Positions 1 through 6,313 of a DNA stretch of 64,000 bases are shown here, one piece after another. The translations under genes were made by a program, and so were the position numbers. Location: assembly GCA_016183425.1 (NCBI GenBank), contig JACPEP010000006.1, forward strand, positions 88,875 through 152,874, given 5' to 3'. Every line of letters starts with the position of its first letter. The stretch's first letter is position 1. The notes beneath the pieces are model-generated. The model saw only the letters and a program-made list of their open reading frames with translations, had not been told where the DNA came from and did no database searches. Source of the DNA: Chloroflexota bacterium (lineage in GTDB: Bacteria > Chloroflexota > Dehalococcoidia > JACPEP01).

Positions 1-2
1 CG

Positions 3-869
3 GGACATGTTTATCTGGAGGAATGGGGTAATAGCGTGCCCAATCCGGGGCCCGGCTTTGAGACGATAGGATGGCAGCAACCGGTGGTCAACCCGGTGGG
101 AGATACCCGTAGCTTCCCTGACGTGCTCCTTGCCCTGGCTCAAGGATTGGGCGGTGAGACAGAGCGCGCCCTGCCCTGGAGTACATTTAGAGACATGCTT
201 TGGGAGGGGGCGAAAAGCTTGCATCAGCGTGGCTCGGTAAGGGCCGCTGACTTCGAGTCCTTCTGGATAGGCTTGTTGCAAAGGGGTGGCTGGTGGGACA
301 CTACCGCCCGGGGGGGTCAACAGACCACCAAGGCTCCGGTGTTGCCCCGGGAGCCGCGGCTGCCCTCTTTCAGCGGGGAGGGAGACTTCCATCTTATACT
401 CTTCCCCTCTATTTCCCTTGGCGATGGCCGGGGAGCTCACCTCCCCTGGCTTCAGGGAACGCCCGATCCTTTGACCACGGTAGCCTGGCAGACCTGGGTG
501 GAAATGAACGCTCAGTCGGCTCAGAAGATGGGCCTACAGGAAGGGGATGTGTTGGCCGTGGAGTCGCCGGTGGGGGTGGTGGAAGCCCTTCTCTATTTGC
601 ATCCCGCTATCCCTCCGGGGGTGGTAGCTATGCCTATGGGTCAAGGCCATGACGCTTACGGCCGCTATGCTCAGGGTAGAGGTGCTAATCCCCTGTCCTT
701 GATTTCCCTTCCCAAGGATAGCGATAATGGGTCTTTGGCCTGGGCTGCCACCAGGGTAAGGATCAGGAAGACGGGGCAGCGCGTCAAGCTGGCTAAGCTG
801 GAAGGATTTGTAACCCCCACCCAGTTGCCGGGCACGGAGATCGTGCCCGAAGCTCAGGTAACCAGATAG
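3..869 (+). CDS. Molybdopterin-oxidoreductase-like subunit of alternative complex III, 5'-truncated
   Basis: The reading frame is open to the window edge, so the gene starts upstream; the GTG at 36 is internal rather than a true start. The visible part is the C-terminal end of a molybdopterin oxidoreductase-family protein. Its last third (from about base 480) looks like a molydopterin-dinucleotide-binding domain, with segments such as GDVLAVESPVGVVEA and a conserved GRGAN stretch. In alternative complex III (ActB) this domain is structural and carries no molybdenum. The gene is followed 11 bases later by the FeS subunit, so the ActB equivalent seems split into two genes. A pentaheme ActA would be expected upstream, outside the window. 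Family assignment rests mainly on the gene order. Confidence 0.85.
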   Translation, partial: GHVYLEEWGNSVPNPGPGFETIGWQQPVVNPVGDTRSFPDVLLALAQGLGGETERALPWSTFRDMLWEGAKSLHQRGSVRAADFESFWIGLLQRGGWWDTTARGGQQTTKAPVLPREPRLPSFSGEGDFHLILFPSISLGDGRGAHLPWLQGTPDPLTTVAWQTWVEMNAQSAQKMGLQEGDVLAVESPVGVVEALLYLHPAIPPGVVAMPMGQGHDAYGRYAQGRGANPLSLISLPKDSDNGSLAWAATRVRIRKTGQRVKLAKLEGFVTPTQLPGTEIVPEAQVTR

Positions 870-880
870 GAGGCGGCGGC

Positions 881-1591
881 TTGTCCGAAGAGTACAAATG
901 GGGTATGGTGGTGGATGTGGATCGCTGCACCGGCTGCCAGGCCTGCGTCGTTGCCTGCCAGGTGGAGAATAATGCCCCTCTGAGCAGCGAGGAATCCTTT
1001 CAGCGCCGTAGGCCCATGCAGTGGATCCGCATCGAACGCTATTGGGAGGGTGAGTACCCCCACATCAAGGCTCGCTTCCTGCCCCTACTTTGCCAACAAT
1101 GCGGCAATGCCCCCTGTGAACCAGTCTGTCCCGTCTATGCCACCTACCACAATAGGGAGGGGCTCAACGTGCAGATCTATCCTCGATGTATAGGTACTCG
1201 CTTCTGCGCCAACAACTGCCCTTATAACGCCCGTTTCTTTAACTGGGTGGAGCATCAGTGGCCCCCCGTCATGGCCAATTACCTTAATCCCCACGTCACA
1301 GTGCGTCCTCGGGGTATAATGGAAAAGTGCACCTTCTGCATCCATCGCCTTCATCGTGCCCAGCGCCAGGCCAAGGGGGAGGGGAGGGTATTGCGGGACG
1401 GGGAAGTCCAGCCCGCCTGTGTCCAAACGTGTCCCACCAATGCCCTGGTTTTTGGCAACCTTAAAGACCCCAACAGCCGGGTGTCCAGTATGGTTCAAGA
1501 CGAAAGACATTACCGGCTGCTGGAGGAGCTGGGGACGGAGCCCAGCGTGGTATACCTGAAGAAAGTGGTGCCGGGTGGCAGAGCATCCTGA
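881..1591 (+). CDS. 4Fe-4S ferredoxin subunit (ActB2/PsrB-like)
   Basis: Electron-transfer subunit of an ACIII or polysulfide-reductase-type complex. It begins at a TTG preceded by AGGAGG. Cysteine clusters are visible in order: CTGCQACVVAC, CQQCGNAPCEPVCP, CIGTRFCANNCP and CTFC...CVQTCP. In the third cluster one expected cysteine is replaced by Thr (CIGTRFC). To my knowledge this is the signature of the [3Fe-4S] site in ActB-type proteins, so it separates this protein from ordinary PsrB/DmsB subunits. Length (236 aa) fits a separate FeS subunit. It overlaps the next gene by 17 bases, indicating translational coupling. Confidence 0.92.
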   Translation: MSEEYKWGMVVDVDRCTGCQACVVACQVENNAPLSSEESFQRRRPMQWIRIERYWEGEYPHIKARFLPLLCQQCGNAPCEPVCPVYATYHNREGLNVQIYPRCIGTRFCANNCPYNARFFNWVEHQWPPVMANYLNPHVTVRPRGIMEKCTFCIHRLHRAQRQAKGEGRVLRDGEVQPACVQTCPTNALVFGNLKDPNSRVSSMVQDERHYRLLEELGTEPSVVYLKKVVPGGRAS

Positions 1592-2936
1592 GGTTCGGAG
1601 GCCTTTGGCATCCTCCCAGGAGGTCACCAGACATCTCTTGGGGGGGGGCCGAGGGCGATCACCTTCCTTTTGGCTGTTGGTGGGGGTGCTGACGGTTCTT
1701 TTTGGGGCCGGGGTAGTGGGTCTTATCATACGGCTTCAGGGGGGATTCCATGAGCGGTCGGTGTGGGGTTACTACGCTGCCACCGTCGCTTATCTGCTTA
1801 CCATTACCCAAGGAGCGCCACTGGTAGCCGTAGCCTTGAGGCTGACCAAGGCTGATTGGCGACGGCCCGTGACCCGTGCCGCCGAGCTTTTCACTGTGGT
1901 GGGCGTTCTTAATTTCTTCCTTTTTCTACCCCTCTTGGCCCTGGTTCCTTCCGCTCAAGGGCGGTCCACTGTTTGGCTGCAATGGCCCTGGGGGGCACCT
2001 CACGTGTGGGATACCCTGGCCTGGGCACTCCTCGTTTTGTGCGGCTTGGCCCTCCTCTACACCAGCGTGTTGCCCGATGTGGCCGCCGCCCGGGACGGAG
2101 CCACCGGCTTTCGTCAGCGTGTCTCCGCCTGGTTGGCTTCCCATTGGCAAGGCACGGAGCGCCAGTGGCGAGTCCAACGAGGGGGTTTGGTGCTCCTGGG
2201 CGTCTTCTATCTTATGCTTTTTGTCCTGGTACATACCCTGTTCAGCTCCGATTTTGCTATGAGCATAGTGCCCGGATGGAAGGACGCCATCTTTCCTCCC
2301 TTTCACGCCCTTAGCGGCCTCCAATCTGCGGTCGCGGTCACCGTAGTAGCCATGTATCTCTGGCGCCGGGCAGAGGGCCAGCCGTACCTGGGACGTGACC
2401 AGTTCTGGGCCCTGAGCAAGGTGCTCTTTGCTCTCTCCTTGCTGTGGTTCTATTTCTGGTTTGCTCAGTTCCTAACCATGTGGTATGGCCGTCTGCCCAT
2501 AGAGCAGACACTGCTCCAGTTACTCATGGTGGGGCCGTACCGGGTGCCTTTCGTACTGGCTTTTTCCCTTAATTTTCTCGTGCCCTTCTTCATCCTGTTG
2601 TGGAACCCGGCGCGGAAGAGCATCCTTGGCCCTACCCTGGCGGCTACCAGCATCCTGGTGGGCACCCTCTTTGACCGGATACGAATTTACGTGTCCGCTT
2701 ATTCTGTAGAAGAGAGTGCTGCCCATATCCTGGAGCAAGTGCCGGCGACCCGGCTACCGGACGGGGTTGACATCCTTATGGTAGTCGGGCTGGTAGCGGG
2801 GGCTGTGTTATTTTACGTGTTGGCCGCTCGGTTAATACCACCCATAGCGATCTGGGAGGTGAAAGAGGGTTTGTACTTGAGAGTGGAGCGGCTTTTCTTG
2901 CGCAAAGGGGTATCGGTAGTGGGCAAGCCGGAGTGA
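1575..2936 (+). CDS. NrfD/PsrC-family membrane subunit (first of two)
   Basis: Polytopic quinol-interacting membrane subunit of the NrfD family, 453 aa, beginning at a GTG inside the end of the FeS gene. About ten hydrophobic segments are visible, with charged loops containing the family-like stretch RLTKADWRRPVTRAAE. That stretch has a close counterpart (RLTHAEWRRPATRAAE) in the next gene, so the two are paralogues. In ACIII the two NrfD proteins are ActC and ActF. Here they are adjacent, unlike the canonical actABCDEF order, so I do not assign one name. Inferred role: quinol oxidation and possibly proton translocation, passing electrons to the FeS subunit. Confidence 0.9.
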   Translation: MAEHPEVRRPLASSQEVTRHLLGGGRGRSPSFWLLVGVLTVLFGAGVVGLIIRLQGGFHERSVWGYYAATVAYLLTITQGAPLVAVALRLTKADWRRPVTRAAELFTVVGVLNFFLFLPLLALVPSAQGRSTVWLQWPWGAPHVWDTLAWALLVLCGLALLYTSVLPDVAAARDGATGFRQRVSAWLASHWQGTERQWRVQRGGLVLLGVFYLMLFVLVHTLFSSDFAMSIVPGWKDAIFPPFHALSGLQSAVAVTVVAMYLWRRAEGQPYLGRDQFWALSKVLFALSLLWFYFWFAQFLTMWYGRLPIEQTLLQLLMVGPYRVPFVLAFSLNFLVPFFILLWNPARKSILGPTLAATSILVGTLFDRIRIYVSAYSVEESAAHILEQVPATRLPDGVDILMVVGLVAGAVLFYVLAARLIPPIAIWEVKEGLYLRVERLFLRKGVSVVGKPE

Positions 2937-2950
2937 CCCGGTGACGTTTT

Positions 2951-4351
2951 GTGGGTTCTCTATCAGGAGGCGCGGTGCAGGAACGAAGGGATACTAGCTT
3001 CCCTCAGATCAACCAGGACCTATTGCGGGGGGTAATCAAGACGCCTATATGGTTCTGGCTGGTTCTGGGAGCCTTGGGGATGGTAGTCCTGGGGGGGGCG
3101 GGGGCAATGGGCTATCTCTTCTACGTGGGTTTGGGTCTCACTGGTCTGAACTGGCCGGTGATGTGGGGGGCGTTTATCACCACCTTCGTCTTCTGGGTGG
3201 GTATCAGCCATGCTGGGGTCATGCTCTCTGCCATTCTGAGGCTGACCCACGCCGAGTGGCGGCGTCCGGCCACCAGGGCGGCGGAGGTGCTCACGGTTTT
3301 CTCCCTGGCCACGGCCGCCCTTTTCCCCATCATCCACGTAGGCCGGCCCTGGCGAGCCCTTTACTGGATATTCCCTTATGACTTCGCCCGGGGCATCTGG
3401 CCCAACATCCGCTCTCCCCTGATTTGGGACCCGGCGGCCATCTTTACCTACCTTACCGGCAGCAGCCTCTTCGTCTACATCGCATTGCTGCCGGACCTGG
3501 CCGCGGCCCGAGACCACACTACGGGCTGGCGGCACACTCTCTACTCGGTGATTTCGCTAGGCTTTCGGGGGACGGCCCGTCAATGGCGGTTGCAGGTAAT
3601 GGGAGGCATCCTTCTATCGGCCCTCATTCTACCGGTATTCGTATCGGTGCACAGTATCGTATCCTGGGACTTTGGCATGACCATGGCCGTTAGCGGCTGG
3701 CACGTGACCATTTTCGCTCCCTACTTCGTTATCGGCGCCGTGCATTCGGGCGTCGCCGCCGTGGTCACTCTCCTGGCTTTAATGCGTTGGGTCTTTGGGT
3801 GGCAGGACTACATTCGCCGTGAGCACTTCGATGCCCTGGGGCGTCTGATGCTGGTGGTGTCCACCGCTTGGCTCTATTTCTTCTTCATGGAGTTTCTCTT
3901 CGCCTTATATAGCGGCGAATCCGCTGAAATTGCCCTTCGGGAGATGCAGGTATTCACGCCGCCCTGGAGCTACTTCTTCATCACCTTCCTTCTCACGGCT
4001 TATTTCATTCCGGTGCCGCTGTGGCTCTTCCGGGGCGTGCGACGCAGCGTCCCTCTCATGTTCCTGACCTCTCTCTCGGTCAATATCGGCATGTGGCTGG
4101 AGCGTTTTCTCATCTTTGTTCCCGGTTTGGCGCGGAAACAGGTGTTCACCTTCGACTGGTATACTTATCGTCCCAGTGCCGTAGAGATAACCATCATCGC
4201 CGCCTCCTTCGCTGTGGTGGCTTTGGGGGTGCTCCTCTTTTCCAAGTTCTTCCCCTTGGTGCCCATTTACGACGTCAAGGAGGGGGAGGTGTTCAGCACT
4301 CGGATCGAGGTGGGGCGAAGAAAAGTTCCGGCGGTGGTGCGAGAAGAATAG
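2951..4351 (+). CDS. NrfD/PsrC-family membrane subunit (second)
   Basis: Second NrfD-family quinol-binding membrane protein, 466 aa, from a GTG 14 bases after the previous stop. It has around ten membrane helices and repeats the conserved loop RLTHAEWRRPATRAAE and the ARDHTTG/ARDGATG-type loop of its neighbour. Its C-terminus (FPLVPIYDVKEGE) parallels IPPIAIWEVKEG in the first copy, supporting ancient duplication. Together with the DUF3341 and cytochrome genes downstream this gives the ACIII layout. Direction of electron flow cannot be read from sequence alone. Confidence 0.9.
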   Translation: MGSLSGGAVQERRDTSFPQINQDLLRGVIKTPIWFWLVLGALGMVVLGGAGAMGYLFYVGLGLTGLNWPVMWGAFITTFVFWVGISHAGVMLSAILRLTHAEWRRPATRAAEVLTVFSLATAALFPIIHVGRPWRALYWIFPYDFARGIWPNIRSPLIWDPAAIFTYLTGSSLFVYIALLPDLAAARDHTTGWRHTLYSVISLGFRGTARQWRLQVMGGILLSALILPVFVSVHSIVSWDFGMTMAVSGWHVTIFAPYFVIGAVHSGVAAVVTLLALMRWVFGWQDYIRREHFDALGRLMLVVSTAWLYFFFMEFLFALYSGESAEIALREMQVFTPPWSYFFITFLLTAYFIPVPLWLFRGVRRSVPLMFLTSLSVNIGMWLERFLIFVPGLARKQVFTFDWYTYRPSAVEITIIAASFAVVALGVLLFSKFFPLVPIYDVKEGEVFSTRIEVGRRKVPAVVREE

Positions 4352-4365
4352 TTTGATGGGGGGTT

Positions 4366-4899
4366 GTGGTCATGGCCAGGAGAGGAATTCTAGGCTTATT
4401 TAGAGATGCTGACGGGGCGGCAGAGGCCGTAGATTGGTTGCGCCGCTCCCAGTTCTCCAGCGAGGAGTTTGAGGTTCTTACCGGGAGCCCCTATCCCGAG
4501 GGAGCCTTCGGGGAGGGCCATATCAAACACCGCCTGTTCATCTTTCCCTTCGTAGGGGCCGCCTTGGGGTTCGCGGTAGCCATCCTTCTCAACATCGGCA
4601 CTCAGGTGTCCTACCCTATAGTCACCGGGGGTAAGCCCATTCTTTCCCTGCCCCCTATGACCATAATCACCTATGAAGGCACCCTTTTGGGCGCCATCCT
4701 TTTCACCGTGTTGGGCATCGTATTTGAGTCGCGTCTGCCGTCGCGTCTCCCCAAGATATATGACCCTCGTATTAGCGATGGCTACATAGGTGTAATGGTA
4801 GCCTGCCCCGAGGAGCGCCTGAACGAGGTGGATCGGGGACTGCGACAGGCGGGAGCCGTGGACGTGAAGTGGGAGCCGGGGGCAGCGGCGAAGATATGA
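4366..4899 (+). CDS. actD: DUF3341 membrane protein (ActD-like)
   Basis: Small membrane subunit of alternative complex III. The N-terminal 55 residues form a soluble region typical of DUF3341 (GILGLFRDADGAAEAVDWLR), followed by two hydrophobic helices (about residues 58-80 and 98-122) and a C-terminal soluble tail. At 177 aa it has the usual ActD size. The GTG at 4366 is two codons before an ATG at 4372; the GGGGGG tract upstream could serve either. Its stop overlaps the next start as ATGA. DUF3341 next to NrfD and cytochrome c is the strongest local sign that this is ACIII rather than a polysulfide reductase. Confidence 0.88.
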   Translation: MVMARRGILGLFRDADGAAEAVDWLRRSQFSSEEFEVLTGSPYPEGAFGEGHIKHRLFIFPFVGAALGFAVAILLNIGTQVSYPIVTGGKPILSLPPMTIITYEGTLLGAILFTVLGIVFESRLPSRLPKIYDPRISDGYIGVMVACPEERLNEVDRGLRQAGAVDVKWEPGAAAKI

Positions 4900-5441
4900 A
4901 CGCCCTGGGAAACATCACCCACCCCTTGGTCGGTCGTCGCCTTTTATGGTTGGCGGGGGGCCTGGTGCTATTATTAGGATGTACCCCCACTGGCGCTTAC
5001 CGGGTGGACATCATGCGGGAGATGCACTACCAGATATCCTATCGCTCTCAAGAACCTCCCCGCCTGGATTCCCCTGCGGGCGCTGTGCCCGTGACGGGAG
5101 GGGAACGAAGCTATACCTTGAGCGAAGCGACGGCGCTCACCAATCCTGTGCCTCCGGGGAAAGAGAGCCTGGAGAGGGCGGCGCGCCTGTACCAGGTGAA
5201 TTGCTCTGCCTGCCACGGCCCCAAAGGGAGGGGCGACGGCGTGGTGTCTGGATTCTTTGTTCAGGCCAACACACCGCCCCCCATAGACTTGGCCAGCGAA
5301 CGCGTGCGTTCTCGTACCGAGGGCCAACTCTTCTGGTTCATCACCAATGGCCTAGGCAACATGCCTCCCTTCCGCAAGCTCTTGACGGAGGAGGAGCGCT
5401 GGACGGTAATCCAGTTCATTCATCAGGTTCAGGCTCAATAG
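4896..5441 (+). CDS. actE: Monoheme cytochrome c lipoprotein (ActE-like)
   Basis: Class I cytochrome c, 181 aa from the ATG that overlaps the actD stop (ATGA). An N-terminal hydrophobic stretch ends in LLLGC, a lipobox, so the mature protein is probably membrane-tethered by lipid. The heme site is CSACHGPKGRGDG, and the likely axial methionine lies in GNMPPF. A further 27 bases upstream are open in frame, but the overlapping ATG is preferred because it places the signal peptide at the very N-terminus. The 3' end of this gene recurs as a 57-bp exact copy at 6095-6151. Confidence 0.9.
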   Translation: MNALGNITHPLVGRRLLWLAGGLVLLLGCTPTGAYRVDIMREMHYQISYRSQEPPRLDSPAGAVPVTGGERSYTLSEATALTNPVPPGKESLERAARLYQVNCSACHGPKGRGDGVVSGFFVQANTPPPIDLASERVRSRTEGQLFWFITNGLGNMPPFRKLLTEEERWTVIQFIHQVQAQ

Positions 5442-5444
5442 TCC

Positions 5445-5480
5445 GGTAGGGTGGGTTAAGTGAAACGAAACCCACCTCAC
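5445..5480. repeat. GGTGGGT-type hairpin repeat, copy 1
   Basis: Short palindromic element just after the cytochrome gene: GTAGGGTGGGTTA, a short loop, then AAACCCACCTCAC. Related copies lie at 6017-6052, 6058-6092 and 6220-6253. The arms pair as GTGGGTT/AACCCAC. It lies at the left edge of the inserted DUF4160/DUF2442 module and may act as a weak terminator or be a REP-like mobile repeat. Confidence 0.6.
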
Positions 5481-5539
5481 AAACTTCAGTCCTTTTGGGG
5501 ACGCTATATGCAATTGCACTGGTGAGGTATAATTATTTT

Positions 5540-5755
5540 GTGCCAACAGTGTTAAGGCTTGGGAAATTTCGGTTTTTCTTTTTCAGCAACGAGGGTGACG
5601 AACCTGTCCATATTCATGTTGAGTCCGAGGATAAATATGCTAAATTTTGGCTTGAACCGGTGCAGCTTGCAAAATCGATTGGGTATAGCGCAAGAGAACT
5701 GAGCGAAATAAGGAATTTAATCGTGGAGAATGTGAATATTCTCAAGGGGAGATGA
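5540..5755 (+). CDS. DUF4160 protein, toxin-like module partner
   Basis: Small 71-aa protein. The GTG at 5540 is chosen because it gives the family-typical beginning MPTVLRLGKFRFFFFSN; a longer frame from 5495 adds unrelated residues. Features include a very aromatic N-terminus, then EPVHIHVE and a C-terminal helix SARELSEIRNLI. DUF4160 genes are usually paired with DUF2442 genes, as here (stop to start 1 base). They are often listed as candidate toxin-antitoxin pairs, though activity is not established. Its AT-richer, repeat-flanked setting suggests recent arrival. Confidence 0.8.
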   Translation: MPTVLRLGKFRFFFFSNEGDEPVHIHVESEDKYAKFWLEPVQLAKSIGYSARELSEIRNLIVENVNILKGR

Positions 5756-5756
5756 G

Positions 5757-5999
5757 ATGAATATTTCGGTCAGTAGGACTTTAGAAGCGATGGCTTCTGA
5801 TGTATGGTTTGATGCCGACATGATGCATGTCCGCCTCTTGGACGGAAGGGAAATCAGTGTGCCTCTTGAGTGGTTCACCAGGCTGCGGCATGCCACCGAC
5901 GAACAGAAAAAGAAATGGCGGCTGATTGGCAAAGGTATCGGAATACACTGGGAAGATATAGACGAGGATATCTTGGTAGCCGCCCTATTGAGAGTATAG
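5757..5999 (+). CDS. DUF2442 protein
   Basis: An 80-aa protein starting one base after the DUF4160 stop. The DUF2442 pattern is visible: a strand-rich first half (VWFDADMMHVRLLDGREISVP), LEWFTRLRHAT, then the characteristic IGIHWEDIDEDI near the end. Some DUF2442 proteins carry a DNA-binding domain; this short form does not. Likely the antitoxin-like or regulatory partner of the preceding gene. No promoter motif of good quality was seen directly upstream of the pair. Confidence 0.8.
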   Translation: MNISVSRTLEAMASDVWFDADMMHVRLLDGREISVPLEWFTRLRHATDEQKKKWRLIGKGIGIHWEDIDEDILVAALLRV

Positions 6000-6016
6000 C
6001 TAGCGCTGTTAGTCGT

Positions 6017-6253
6017 CAGGGTGGGTGAAGTGAAACGCAACCCACCCCTGCCAAGTGAAGGTGGGTTTCGCTGCGGCTACGCCCACCCTACCAACTTGAC
6101 GGAGGAGGAGCGCTGGACGGTAATCCAGTTCATTCATCAGGTTCAGGCTCAGTCCACCAGTCGCTGAGAGCATCCGGCGACCCACGTCCTGAAACATCTT
6201 TGCCCACCCCTGCCAAGGAAAGGTGGGTTCCTCTGCGCTACACCCACCCTACC
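6017..6253. repeat. Cluster of GGTGGGT-type hairpin repeats
   Basis: The 314-bp gap between the DUF2442 gene and the glycosyltransferase holds three copies of a palindromic repeat with arms like GTGGGT/ACCCAC: 6017-6052, 6058-6092 and 6220-6253. The duplicated actE tail lies between the second and third. No gene is seen here. Confidence 0.65.
6095..6151 (+). pseudogene. Duplicated 3' fragment of the actE-like cytochrome gene
   Basis: These 57 bases are identical to 5381-5437, the codons for the last 19 residues of the cytochrome (from LTEEERWTV to the C-terminal QAQ region). The copy lacks the original stop and any start. The 714-bp offset brackets the DUF4160/DUF2442 pair, so this is a scar of insertion or tandem duplication. 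Confidence 0.9.
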
Positions 6254-6313
6254 AAATCCTAGCGAATCCAGGTTATAAGAAGGGATTGCCCCCGTGGGCT
6301 GCCTACAGTATCA

